The notes under the pieces were generated by a model. It was given only the letters and a program-made list of their open reading frames with translations. It did not search any database and was not told where the DNA came from. Below, in pieces: positions 11,480 to 23,710 of a stretch of DNA of 64,000 nt. Within the stretch, counting starts at the first letter, position 1. Each line of letters starts with the position of its first letter. A program made the position numbers and the translations under genes. Source of the DNA: Antedon mediterranea. Lineage: Eukaryota > Echinodermata > Crinoidea > Comatulida > Antedonidae. Location of the stretch: the NCBI RefSeq assembly GCF_964355755.1, contig NC_092671.1:37279304-37343303 (forward strand), given 5' to 3'.

Positions 11480-14400
11480 TTTTTTTCATCATATCATCTT
11501 AAGTAATAGTAGTAGTAATAGTAACCAGCTATGTCGAAAAATAAAAGGGTCGAAATGTGGTAATTTTTCGTAAAATTCCCTGTACTATAGTAAAGGAATT
11601 TTTTTCGAAAATGGCCAAAATATCTACTTTTTCAAATTCATTTATTATGCAATAATATTGCTATATATGCACATACATTGCGTTATCATCATCTTATAGA
11701 GTCATAGTAACCAGTTATGTCGAAAAATAAAAGGGTCGAAATTTGGTAATTTTTCGTAAAATTCCCTGTACTATAGTAAAGGGATTTTTTTCGAAAATGG
11801 CCAAAATATCGACTTTTTCAAATTCATTTATTATGCAATAATATTGCTATATATGATCATACATTGCATTATCATCATCTTATAGAGTCATAGTAACCAG
11901 TTATGTCGAAAAATAAAAGGGTCGAAATTTGGTAATTTTTCGTAAAATTCCCTGTACTATAGTAAAGGGATTTTTTTCGAAAATGGCCAAAATATCTACT
12001 TTTTCAAATTCATTTATTATGCAATTATATTGCTATATATGCACATACATTGCGTTATCATCATCTTATAGAGTCATAGTAACCAGTTATGTCGAAAAAT
12101 AAAAGGGTCGAAATTTGGTAATTTTTCGAAAATTTCCCTATAGGCCTACAGGGATTTTTCCAAAAATGACCAAAATATCGACTTTTTAAAATTGAATTAT
12201 TATGCAATAATATTGCTATATATGATCATACATTGCATTATCATCATCTTATAGAGTCATAGTAACCAGTTATGTCGAAAAATAAAAGGGTCGAAATTTG
12301 GTAATTTTTTGAAAAATTCCCTGTACTATAATAGTACAGGGATTTTTTCGAAAATGGCCAAAATATCGACTTTTTCAAATTCATTTATTATGCAATAATA
12401 TTGCTATATATGCACATACATTGCGTTATCATCATCTTATAGAGTCATAGTAACCAGTTATGTCGAAAAATAAAAGGGTCGAAATTTGGTAATTTTTCGA
12501 AAATTTCCCTATAGGCCTACAGGGATTTTTCCAAAAATGACCAAAATATCGACTTTTTAAAATTCAATTATTATGCAATAATATTGCTATATATGATCAT
12601 ACATTGCATTATCATCATCTTATAGAGTCATAGTAACCAGTTATGTCGAAAAATAAAAGGGTCGAAATTTGGTAATTTTTCGTAAAATTCCTTGTAAAGA
12701 GATTTTTTTCGAAAATGGCCAAAATATCTACTTTTTCAAATTCATTTATTATGCAATAATATTGCTATATATGCACATACATTGCGTTATCATCATCTTA
12801 TAGAGTCATAGTAACCAGTTATGTCGAAAAATAAAAGGGTCGAAATTTGGTAATTTTTCGAAAATTTCCCTATAGGCCTACAGGGATTTTTCCAAAAATG
12901 ACCAAAATATCGACTTTTTAAAATTCAATTATTATGCAATAATATTGCTATATATGATCATACATTGCATTATCATCATCTTATAGAGTCATAGTAACCA
13001 GTTATGTCGAAAAATAAAAGGATCGAAATTTGGTAATTTTTCGAAAAATTCCCTGTACTATAATAGTACAGGGATTTTTTCGAAAATGGCCAAAATATCG
13101 ACTTTTTCAAATTCATTTATTATGCAATAATATTGCTATATATGCACATACATTGCGTTATCATCATCTTATAGAGTCATAGTAACCAGTTATGTCGAAA
13201 AATAAAAGGGTCGAAATTTGGTAATTTTTCGTAAAATTCCCTGTACTATAGTAAAGGGATTTTTTTCGAAAATGGCCAAAATATCTACTTTTTCAAATTC
13301 ATTTATTATGCAATAATATTGCTATATACGCACATACATTGCGTTATCATTATCTTATAGAGTCATAGTAACCAGTTATGTCGAAAAATAAAAGGGTCGA
13401 AATTTGGTAATTTTTCGTAAAATTCCCTGTACTATAGTAAAGGGATTTTTTTCGAAAATGGCCAAAATATCTACTTTTTCAAATTCATTTATTATGCAAT
13501 TATATTGCTATATATGCACATACATTGCGTTATCATCATCTTATAGAGTCATAGTAACCAGTTATGTCGAAAAATAAAAGGGTCGAAATTTGGTAATTTT
13601 TCGAAAATTTCCCTATAGGCCTACAGGGATTTTTCCAAAAATGACCAAAATATCGACTTTTTAAAATTGAATTATTATGCAATAATATTGCTATATATGA
13701 TCATACATTGCATTATCATCATCTTATAGAGTCATAGTAACCAGTTATGTCGAAAAATAAAAGGGTTGAAATTTGGTAATTTTTCGAAAATTTCCCTATA
13801 GGCCTACAGGGATTTTTCCAAAAATGACCAAAATATCGACTTTTTAAAATTCAATTATTATGCAATAATATTGCTATATATGATCATACATTGCATTATC
13901 ATCATCTTATAGAGTCATAGTAACCAGTTATGTCGAAAAATAAAAGGATCGAAATTTGGTAATTTTTCGAAAAATTCCCTGTACTATAATAGTACAGGGA
14001 TTTTTTCGAAAATGGCCAAAATATCGACTTTTTCAAATTCATTTATTATGCAATTATATTGCTATATATGCACATACATTGCGTTATCATCATCTTATAG
14101 AGTCATAGTAACCAGTTATGTCGAAAAATAAAAGGGTCGAAATTTGGTAATTTTTCGAAAATTTCCCTATAGGCCTACAGGGATTTTTCCAAAAATGACC
14201 AAAATATCGACTTTTTAAAATTGAATTATTATGCAATAATATTGCTATATATGATCATACATTGCATTATCATCATCTTATAGAGTCATAGTAACCAGTT
14301 ATGTCGAAAAATAAAAGGGTTGAAATTTGGTAATTTTTCGAAAATTTCCCTATAGGCCTACAGGGATTTTTCCAAAAATGACCAAAATATCGACTTTTTA

Positions 14401-14935
14401 AAATTCAATTATTATGCAATAATATTGCTATATATGATCATACATTGCATTATCATCATCTTATAGAGTCATAGTAACCAGTTATGTCGAAAAATAAAAG
14501 GGTCGAAATTTGGTAATTTTTCGTAAAATTCCCTGTACTATAGTAAAGGGATTTTTTTCGAAAATGGCCAAAATATCTACTTTTTCAAATTCATTTATTA
14601 TGCAATTATATTGCTATATATGCACATACATTGCGTTATCATCATCTTATAGAGTCATAGTAACCAGTTATGTCGAAAAATAAAAGGGTCGAAATTTGGT
14701 AATTTTTCGAAAATTTCCCTATAGGCCTACAGGGATTTTTCCAAAAATGACCAAAATATCGACTTTTTAAAATTGAATTATTATGCAATAATATTGCTAT
14801 ATATGCACATACATTGCGTTATCATTATCTTATAGAGTCATAGTAACCAGTTATGTCGAAAAATAAAAGGGTCGAAATTTGGTAATTTTTCGTAAAATTC
14901 CCTGTACTATAGTAAAGGGAATTATGTCCAAAAAT
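11480..14935. repeat. Satellite array, about 19 units of 178-188 bp
   Basis: Units start near TAACCAGTTATGTCGAAAAA at 11525, 11711, 11897, 12083, 12266, 12454, 12637, 12815, 12998, 13186, 13372, 13558, 13741, 13924, 14112, 14295, 14478, 14664 and 14847. Spacings are mostly 186, 183 or 188 bp, with one of 178. Each unit has an inverted-repeat core of about 85 bp, from GTCGAAATTTGG to AAAATATCGAC. Three core types exist, with centres CCCTGTACTATAGTAAAGGG, CCCTATAGGCCTACAGGG and CCCTGTACTATAATAG/TACAGGG. No coding potential. Confidence 0.95.
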
Positions 14936-15180
14936 AAAAGGACAATAATAACCAATTATGTCAAAAATATTAGTATAGTACACATATTAAATTATAGTTT
15001 TTCAATAATATATTAATTACAAGTTTTAATGAACACCTGCCGTTACTTCTACAAATTTACTATAACATAATATACCTACTATAAATGTTTCCACATATGA
15101 ATCTATCTCAGATTTAAGCATAATTTATATAGATATCAATATTTTATACAATACATCATCAGACTGTAAATATATATATA
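14936..15180. other. AT-rich spacer after the satellite
   Basis: Nothing recognisable apart from degenerate satellite words at the start and a TA microsatellite near 15170-15185. Confidence 0.4.
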
Positions 15181-15184
15181 TATA

Positions 15185-15430
15185 TAAACATCACAGCCAC
15201 AGAATAAATTCTAAACCGGCCAGTGATATACTGAAATTTAATTAATTAATTTGAAACGATAAAGATGAGGAAATCTGTGAGAATGAGAAAAAGTCACCCC
15301 AACCGAGACTCGAACCGGGAACCTTCTGCTTGATATGCAGATATCTTTACCATTAGACCACTGGGGCTTTCATGGTATTGTTCAAACCCGATTGGATAGC
15401 GACTCTTTAATATTCTTGAGGTGGTATAAA
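15185..15430 (-). repeat. Element with tRNA-like module (copy 1)
   Basis: 15296-15367 read on the minus strand is tRNA-like. It has an A-box-like GTGGTCTAATGG, a B box GGTTCGAGTCT, a 4-5 bp anticodon stem around loop ATATCAA (anticodon ATC if functional) and complementary ends GCCCCAG / TTGGGG. The same flanks and module recur at 59050-59345 on the plus strand, so this is a repeat rather than a unique tRNA gene. Confidence 0.7.
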
Positions 15431-15607
15431 TTTATGTGTTATTCATTTTAATGTTGTGAAATGATTTTAATGTTTATATTGAATTTCTGAGATCTATACA
15501 TGTTACAGAGAGGAATATTGTACTGATTTACCCATATAATTGTCAGAATAATATATTTAAATATTTTGGAAACACGCCGAACGCTTTGCAATTTTTAAAG
15601 TATTTTA

Positions 15608-15735
15608 TATCAGCTTCTGCTTTTGCGGATTTTTTCGAAAGCCTTTCCAAGTTCCGTAAGTCCTTGATTGACAGCAAAGTGCTTCCGACAGTTGGAAAAG
15701 TTCTCAAAAAAATCTGTAAAAGCAGTAGCTGATAC
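15608..15735. repeat. Inverted repeat / hairpin in the NGLY1 3' flank
   Basis: Arms at about 15608-15650 (TATCAGCTTCTGCTTTT) and 15691-15735 (AAAAGCAGTAGCTGATA) are largely complementary, with a loop of about 40 nt. It starts 54 bp beyond the NGLY1 stop codon, so it is probably transcribed in the 3' UTR. Confidence 0.65.
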
Positions 15736-15788
15736 AAACTACCTAAAAAATTGATTTAAAGGTGAAAAAATAAATCATGATATAATTT

Positions 15789-18700
15789 CTATGCATTTTT
15801 AAGTGTAATCTTAACATCCCAAGGGTAGCTGTCCATATCATTTAGGCCCATCCTGAACAGCTGTGTGTGTTGCCATGCAACGTCACCTTTACCTCCGCTT
15901 AGCACGGCTTTTAACGTAACTACTCTAGCTCCATTTATTTCAGTGATTCGTGCAGACTGTCCATCTGAAATTTACGAATATCAAAATTGAAGATTTATTT
16001 TATATATTTATGTTTCTTGTATTGAATTGAAATATTTTATTTATACTGGGCGACCTCTTCAGTCAAAGACTGGTCTCCCAGAGGGTCGTTTATGATCAGT
16101 GACTGTGATGTACTAGTAAACCAGGGTAACTCCCTACTTGTCTTGAAAGATGTACTAGGGTCTTTAAAGTGTACATCAGGTGGATGTGTACACCGGGCAT
16201 ACAATTTAGAGTCATTATCCGAGAAGAAAAATTGTTCTACCACCAGAACCATGGAGCGAGGAAGCCTCAAACCCTTGCCGATGTTATGGCTACGTAATTA
16301 CGGTTCCAATGTCTTAACCAATCGGCCACTCACTCACTTGATCTTTGTAACTGATTAGACATATTGAACTTCTAGATGAGATAGAATTAATATGGAATAT
16401 TAAGCTTTATTGATAGTTAATTTTAAAAATATAAACCTACCTCCTTGAAGTAATACACAAGTTTCTCCATCACACAATGTCCAAACAATCCTGCCAGACT
16501 CAAATGTTGTACTAACCAGCTTAACATCAATGTGCTCTACCACTAACCCAGTGTTGGATACATCAAACCTCCAGCTAATGGCTGCTTCTGAAGGACCTCC
16601 TCGTGCTAGATACACCTGAAGTTAATAAAGTAGTATAGTACTGTCAGTGGGGTTGTATGTAGATATAGACAGATTAACTTTATTAGATGTAATTGTAAAA
16701 AAATAAAGCTCTGTCCTCACTATCAAACTGGTTTGACAATAAAAAGTGTGATGTGCCCAAGTATGGTAGTGATATTCCCAAATAGTGATATGAAATCATC
16801 ATGTCCGTATATGGGCACATGACATTTTTTTGTCACATAAAGGTTTCTAGTGTAGACAGAGCTTAGTGAATTGTACTTGGAACGAAACATAATATATTTT
16901 TGGAAATGACGCTGGATTAAGATGCAAGTTATGAATTTCAATTCCTGTCGGATAAATAAAACAACTTGACGTCCAAATATATTTTTATATGGGGGGAAAA
17001 ATCATTAAAAAAATTTAATTAAAAAAAATTCAAAAAATAGATTAAAAATAAATCAAAAATCCAAACAATCAAAGCTAAACCCAACAACAGCTGTGAATAC
17101 TGCCACCACTAGTTCCGTGACAATCAACATAATTGTGAGAACTCATAAAAACATAACAAATCTCACAAAATGAAGATACTACCTAGTGCAAGTTTGTCTT
17201 GCTTGGAAACAGTATTTATAAACGTATGATAACGTTACCGACCTTCTTCCAATCATATTCTTCTTTTAAATTTATATTGCTCATTGTAAACACGCCACTC
17301 TCCCAGTCTTCAAGCTCAGTATTGCCATTGGATACACGTCTGTAGATGTTACTAGACGGCGAATATTGCACATGTAGTGTTTTACTCGTCTTTTCCATTT
17401 CTGTCGGTTCAAACGTGTGACCTGTGCTCTCCTAAGAGAAACAAATAAAGAGTTAACTGGTGTCTTGATATTTGGCATCAGACAGTGTGGCGGGCTGGGT
17501 GAGCAACATTGCACTGCACTGGATCCAGAAAATCCCGAAGGCAAACTTTGGGGACACACTGGGACGGTCGGTGTGAAAGGTACCAATAACACTCTGGAGT
17601 TGTTAGATCAAAAGGTCATCCTCACACGATCAATCATTGCTTTAGTTTTATTTCAATATACTTTTAAATATTTGTATAAAAATATATAGCGGGTCTAAAA
17701 AATAACAAGTAATATCAATGAAACATTATATGACTTAAAAATAATTATTAAATTAAAAATATTATCAATTAAAATGATTCTAATGATCGTCACTATGTAA
17801 ACAAACAAAATAGAGGGTGGTATTTATTTTATAAACCCCGGTGTTGCTAGGTATGTATGAAAGTGGTATCTCCAGAGTTTTTTTTTTCTCTTGCCAATAT
17901 AAAATAAAATAATATGAGTACATTTTCAACATTAAATTCTAAAATGTAAATTAATAAAATTATTACTGTACTATATAAAAATATTTCAGCATACTGGAGA
18001 TATATTATTTAAAAACAGACATGAAATACCACAGGGATACAATCTTTCTTGACATCGCGAATGGTCACAACCCTGTGGTGTCTCCGGAGATCTCTGCATA
18101 GTTTTGGTGTGAAAGGGGTATTACTTACTGATATTGCGTTGGCAGCTCCCTGTGCACCCATTTCTCCTCTAGAACTTCGCCAGGCTACCGAGCCAGATAC
18201 CCTACCCTGCTCTTCACCATCTTGGGCTTTTTTAGTCGCTAAAAACTCTGCAAGTTCCAATGAAAACCTCTTTTTAAGAATTTCTTTTCTAAATGATGAT
18301 ATATTACGTTGCCTCTAAAAACAAAAGGAATTTGATGTAAAATTGAAGAAACACCAACAATTTTAAATTGCATTTAAAACAGCATATCATTTAACTGACA
18401 TAATTATGCACATATTATGAGAACACTTACATGTGTACTTAGCATAAGATACAGTTATGTCAGAGTAGGAAAAACATCTGACTTATTATCTTAGCTCCAC
18501 ACAGCAAACCTATTTCGAAGTAGTTATTCAATCATTACATAGTTACTACCCTCTATCTAAAGCTCTGTCCACACTATCTAACTAGTTTGACAAAATGTGA
18601 TGTACCTAAATATGGTAGTGATATGCTTAAATATGGTAGTGACTTGACATCACCATGTCCATATATGGGCACATTACATTTTTTGTCACATAAAGTTTGA

Positions 18701-21700
18701 TAGTGTAGACAGAGCTTAATAGAGATCACAGTGAGGAGGAGCAATACACATACCGTATTGTTGAGCTTTTCTAATCTGTCCATCAGCACTTCTTGACGGC
18801 ACTGAGTACGTCGCGTCAAAACTTCTCCGTGTTTAGAAGAATAACGCCATGTCACATCTACCACCTGAAATTATTAAAATGTATTTTAATGTGTATACAT
18901 AGAAATTAGCATACGAGACAATATATCAATTTTTCAAGGTTTGTAAGTCAATAGAGAGAAATGGCGAACCGACGTCTAAAATCCGAGTGGGTATAAAATC
19001 ATAACAAACCGTTGAGGGCGACACATTTCCTATGTTTATACACGTGAATCATGGCGTTGTCTAACCAATGTTGTTGCTGTAACGCTCATAATTCTTGTTG
19101 TATTTGTGTATTTACACAATAAAACAATGAAATATGTATAAAAATCATCCATCATTCACAATCATAATCCTAAAAATATCTCATATCTGTAGGTCTACAT
19201 TAGACTAGGCCTATAGTATTATAGTAGAATGGTGTTATCAAGTATTCATTACTGGCGGTAGCCCCCCTGCAGGAAGCATCACTAGCCACATAACAAAATG
19301 GCAGTTGTCAAGCTGAAACTAATGCTAGGCCTACATCTACTAGAGAGGCTCTATTTAGTCTTACTACCTAGCTAGGAGACGCCTAGCAGCACCCTAGCTA
19401 AAGTAGTAGTAGTGAGTACAGTATGCAATAACGAATTTCCAATATTATTATTATTATAATAACCGATAATCCGTGCTAGGCTCGACAGCATACAGGCCAA
19501 CTATCTAGGGCCTAGAGCTGGGTACAGTATATAACAAAAACGCGTCTTAATTCAATCCAAATTAAAATAAAATATGTTAAGATTTGCCCATATAACATTA
19601 AAATTGTTAAGGGTGTTGCCAAAAAAAAAAGATACTGCTATTATGTGTGTTTTAAACGTTCTTTTCTACCTTCCTTTTTAACTCAACCCATCGGAATTTC
19701 CCATACAAACACATGTGGCGAAATGGTTTGTTTACAATCTATACCCACTCGGTGAAATTTGAGTGACGTCATCGCGGTTCGCCATTTCTCTCTATTGAAT
19801 GGGTGAATGGTTACGAAAACAAGCAGTCAAAACTTTTTTCGTCAGTACACACGTGTTTTTTATTTTATTTTAAAGATGTATTGTCCTCCAAAAACATGAA
19901 AAATGAAGATTAATTAAAGCATAAAACATATTAGGTATAGATGTAGCACCTCTTTTTAATATGGTTTTGTTTTTTAGAAATAATAGGTTAAAAACATACA
20001 TAGAAACACTTAACAAATATAAATCTTGTTTACCAAGACTACCTACTTCTTCACAAGAAAATGCAATAATGTAGGTCAATTTCTTGCCCCATCCATTTTC
20101 ATAAAGCAACGGTTTATCACAAGTGTTTTCACATGCGTCACAATGCAACCAACGCTTCTGAGAATTTGAATAAACCTCCGTCCACACATGGTCTATTGAT
20201 GAGAGATATAGTAGTTACACACAAATGTTTTGTAGAAAATAAAACACAAAATTGGCGGGTGTGTTGTGTAAATATTGCTCTATATTTAGTGCATTGTACG
20301 GTGTATGCATTTGAATAAACCTCTGTCCACACATGGTCTATTGATAAAAGACATACACACAAATGTTGTGCATTGTACGGTGTATGCATTTGAATAAACC
20401 TCTGTCCACACATGGTCTATTGATAAAAGACATACACACAAATGTTGTGCATTGTACGGTGTATGCATTTGAATAAACCTCTGTCCACACATGGTCTATT
20501 GATAAAAGACATACACACAAATGTTGTGCATTGTTCGGTGTATGTACAAAATTGCTTTATAATTAACTATTTCTGCATTATACCCCATAGCTTTTGGAGG
20601 CGTGTTTTAAAAACTATGTCTTTTATTTATTAACATCTTTGATTGGCTGATTTGTTTTATTATGTAATTTTGTGACTGATATATGCTACATCCTTTGTTA
20701 CCATTCTCTTCACCTCATGATGAGCTATGCCTGAAACATGTCGTATTAATAAATTTATATTGAGGCAGTTTTAACTTGTTTTATTTTTATAAAATGATTG
20801 TATAGATATAAATAATAACCTGTCCAGTCAAGAACATATCTTGCTTCAAAGCCAGCAGCTCTACAACACAGGGTGAAACAATTTGCCCATTCACCACAGC
20901 GACCAGTCCGTGTCTCTAACAACTTGCCTGGGTCATTATACCTGCATAGTAAAGACATGAAATTATAGGTATTAACTATATGGATTAACCTAGTAAACTA
21001 TAGGTATTACCCTAGTTAACTATGTATTAACCTAATAGACTATTGGTATTAACCCAGTTAACTATAGGTACTAAACAATGTAAATAAACCTTTAATATTT
21101 TTGTTTTATATATTTAGGCAAATTGCCAAGGATAACCAACCATAAGCGAATTCATTCACTATCCTTCTTAAAAGTGGCAATCCTGTTCACAAGACAAACA
21201 TATACACAAGATGCTCTACATAAACAAAGTCTTTGGGAGTGGAGTTGTAATTTGTCATTAGAAAATCCTGACATATGACAGGACTTGAACCCAGGACCCT
21301 TGGATTGGTAGCCAAGCATCATAACCACTTAGAGTTGTTTACCTTGGAAAACGTGTAGTAAGAGAGCATACTGTACACCTATACGCCTCTACAGTTTGGG
21401 CACCCCATCGCAGGTCATCAGCTGTTGGTACCTGCGTACCAGAGGCTTGCGTACGTGCCTGACAATGCCGACATGGTGGCGAATCCATCCAGCTAAAAAA
21501 TCGACTTTTAAACCATTTTAGCAATTCTAGGAGAAGGTAATCTTGAAAATCATATGGTTTGTCATCTGCAAAAAAAAAAAAGTTGTAGGAATTGAATTAA
21601 AGTAGATTGAAACAAGTAGTAGTACTGTAGTAGTATTTTATAAAGCTCTGACAGTTTGACAAAAAAAATTGTGATGTGCACAAATATGTTGGTTATGTGC

Positions 21701-23710
21701 CCAAATATGGTAGTGATATGACATCATCATGTCCATATGAGCAAATCACTTTTTTTTTTGTCACATAAAGTTTGATAGTGTAGACAAAGCTTTAGAATAA
21801 ATATTTTGTATCCGAATGTTTGTTTAAATTCATTTAAATGAGTGGAAAATAAATAAAACAAAACCTGATTTTGTTTGTCTATGTTGAGCAGGGGCATGTA
21901 TTTATTGCTACTTTCATATATACATTACTGTATTAATAATATTTTCAAGTCCTTACTTGTAGATTCTTGGTTTCTTTGCAATTTTCTTTGGGCTTTCTGT
22001 TTAAGTTCATGGAGGGGCATCACCTGACATGCTTTTTGTTGTAAGGAAACTTCTTCATATAACATCACATGATCAAATGAAACTTGGATCTTCCTTAAAA
22101 ATGCTTGCTCCTCTGACTAAAACAAATAAACACTTAAAACTTTAGCTTTAGACACAGTTAGAAAATAAAATATAAACAGAAATAATATAACGTTGGACTT
22201 GATGCAAGGTATTATGCACTTGTCAATTGTATGACCCACTATACAACCTACAAGAGAGGTACGTCATTTGTCCGATCTGCGTCATGTATACCATGATGCA
22301 CCCCTGTTTCACAAAATTGACCTTTACGTGACAATGACGCACCAAGATTTTCGAGAGAACAAAGAGGAACCATGACTGTGTCCTTTTGTCGTAAAGTGAC
22401 ATTGACTCTCTGTTGTCTATTGAGGTGACGTACTATTTAGGTTTTTTAACGCACCACTGTGACATTAATTATTTGTAAATGACGCACCCGTGACACACCT
22501 CTCCCAGGGATCGTACAGTGCATCATACAATTGACAAATGCATTAACAAAGGGGCTAGATACAAAAGCATAACATATAAATCAAAACAATGAATTACTAA
22601 TGACTTACTGGTGATGGTTTACTAATTCCTCTGAGAGCATGTTGTGATAGAACCTTCAAACGGGCACTAGCTAGAGATGATTGGATTTCACAAACAACTG
22701 ATAAAGAATTAGTGTCTGGGAATCGAAGAAATTCATCATCCTGTGAATACAGTATACAGATAACAATTAGTAGTGGCCCAAAGCTTTGTCTAAACTATCA
22801 AAAAAAAGTGTTTGACAAAAAAAGTGTGATTGCCTAAATATGGTAGTGATTTGCCAAAATATGGTAGTGATTGATATCATCATGTCCATGTGCACATCAC
22901 ATAAAGCTTGATAATGATAGTGTAGACAGAGAGCTTTACTTTATATGGAAATAAGTAGTGCTGCAGTTTACAACAAAACATAAATTTACCCATATTTATC
23001 CTAACATTTACAAATTTATATTGATTTCGCCATGCAAACCTTCAAACAATATTTACCAATTCAGTACTATATTTGAAGGTGTTTTACTTACTTCTTCAAA
23101 TCCCATCAAAAGTAGACACTCAACGGCACCAATAGATGGTAACAGACGGTCATTAAAAGCTTTATTTACTAAAGGAATGCTACAATATTTTGGAACTTTT
23201 GGATATCTGAAAAACAAAAATGCCTTAAATTATTTGTCAGTAATATTATAAATAACATTGTCATTCAAGTGACATTATTATTGTTGATTGTTGTTTCTCA
23301 TTATTGAACAATCACTATTTTGTGATGCCAAACAATTTTTACAGATGTAAGAGAGTAATAATGTAGGCCTAGGCAGGCTAGGGCCTAGTTTATTGATATT
23401 TTATTAGGCTAAATAAAAATTTAACAAATTAGGCCTAGCTATGCTAGGCCTAGGCCTAGTAGACCATTGTTGTACTGCACTGCTGCTGTTATTAGAGTGT
23501 CTGTCTGGCTCGCGTAGTCCTCTCTCTAGCTAGCTAGCCTAGCGTTTTTCAAACAGCAGCAGTAGGCCTAGCACTATTTATTTAAAAATCTTACCGTATT
23601 AGATTATTCGCAAAGCGAAGTAATAAATTCGAAACATCTAAAAATACAGGTGTTTCATTTTTAAGAAGTTGTTGAACGTTTTCGCTTACGACGACGACAG
23701 CGTTCGCCAT
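15789..23710 (-). CDS. NGLY1: Peptide-N(4)-(N-acetyl-beta-glucosaminyl)asparagine amidase (peptide:N-glycanase)
   Basis: Twelve exons on the minus strand give 616 aa plus stop: 23710-23595, 23206-23092, 22740-22609, 22116-21957, 21565-21343, 20941-20820, 20192-20047, 18864-18754, 18314-18129, 17431-17243, 16615-16441, 15964-15789. NGLY1 is the cytosolic enzyme that removes N-glycans from misfolded glycoproteins during ER-associated degradation. Exons 1-2 encode a PUB domain ([39 protein letters not shown]). Exons 5-7 encode the transglutaminase-like core: zinc cysteines C206, C209, C238, C241 and triad C264, H291, D308, with the same spacing (27, 17) as the human enzyme. Exons 9-12 encode the mannose-binding PAW domain, ending [11 protein letters not shown] and a short tail. 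Human NGLY1 has 654 aa. All splice phases agree; donors after exons 6 and 10 are weak (GTTATT, GTCGGT). The 5' half of exon 7 has three extra tandem copies upstream of it. Confidence 0.97.
16040..16345 (-). repeat. SINE with Ser/Leu-tRNA-like head (copy 1)
   Basis: Minus-strand tRNA-like sequence has GTGAGTGGCCGA near the A box and a B box AGGGTTTGAGGCTTCC. It is followed by a body shared with 45745-46107 (CCACCAGAACCATGGAGCGA, AAAGATGTACTAG on the plus strand). It lies in NGLY1 intron 11. Confidence 0.7.
16706..16865. repeat. Palindromic MITE, copy 1 (NGLY1 intron 10)
   Basis: Terminal inverted repeats GCTCTGTC...ACTATCAAACT and TAGTGTAGACAGAGC surround GTGATGTGCCCAAGTATGG, a centre with GATATGAAATCATCATG and a complementary GGGCACATGACATTTTTTTG arm. 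Confidence 0.85.
18561..18718. repeat. Palindromic MITE, copy 2 (NGLY1 intron 8)
   Basis: Same family: AAGCTCTGTCCACACTATC on the left, TTTGATAGTGTAGACAGAGC on the right, and a doubled AAATATGGTAGTGA motif in the left arm. Confidence 0.9.
18948..19798. mobile_element. Terminal-inverted-repeat DNA element in NGLY1 intron 7
   Basis: Ends TCAATAGAGAGAAATGGCG and CGCCATTTCTCTCTATTGA are perfect inverted repeats. The similarity continues inward (GAGTGGGTATA near 18988 with TATACCCACTC near 19740). The interior has no transposase frame. No clear target duplication is seen. Confidence 0.75.
20193..20540. repeat. 79-bp tandem duplication of the NGLY1 exon 7 acceptor region
   Basis: The intron-exon 7 junction (CTATTGATGAGAGATATAG side and the first 29 bases of exon 7) is repeated. 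The CATGGTCTATTGAT word occurs at 20188 (true exon), 20332, 20411 and 20490, giving a 79-bp period for the extra copies. Each extra copy keeps the acceptor TATCAATAG and the codons for [10 protein letters not shown] but has no good donor. Confidence 0.9.
21170..21340 (-). repeat. SINE-like repeat C, copy 1 (NGLY1 intron 5)
   Basis: Minus-strand tRNA-like part AGTGGTTATGATGCTTGGCT and B box GGGTTCAAGTCCTG is followed by a body shared with 46535-46690 (ATGCTCTACATAAACAAAGT and GGGAGTGGAGTTGTAATTT on the plus strand). Confidence 0.65.
21642..21791. repeat. Palindromic MITE, copy 3 (NGLY1 intron 4)
   Basis: Left end is shortened (AAGCTCTGACAGTTTGAC); the right end TTTGATAGTGTAGACAAAGC is intact. 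Confidence 0.8.
22780..22936. repeat. Palindromic MITE, copy 4 (NGLY1 intron 2)
   Basis: AAGCTTTGTCTAAACTATCA on the left, GATAGTGTAGACAGAGAGC on the right, GATATCATCATGTCCATG in the centre. Confidence 0.8.

Noticed and set aside
11480-14935. CRISPR-like array
   Set aside because: Units are contiguous 183-188 bp satellites without unique spacers, in an animal genome.
15296-15367. Functional tRNA-Asp gene
   Set aside because: The same sequence with the same flanks is repeated at 59172-59243, the acceptor stem has mismatches and the anticodon would be ATC; a repeat is more likely.
20138-20520. Overlapping minus-strand frames rich in [16 protein letters not shown]
   Set aside because: They are read-through of the tandemly repeated NGLY1 exon 7 acceptor region, not a separate protein.
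20716-20746. CATGATGAGCTATGCCTGAAAC, reminiscent of the hammerhead ribozyme core or a Penelope-like 3' end
   Set aside because: The CTGATGA core is not exact and the stems do not pair convincingly; recorded only as possible retroelement debris.
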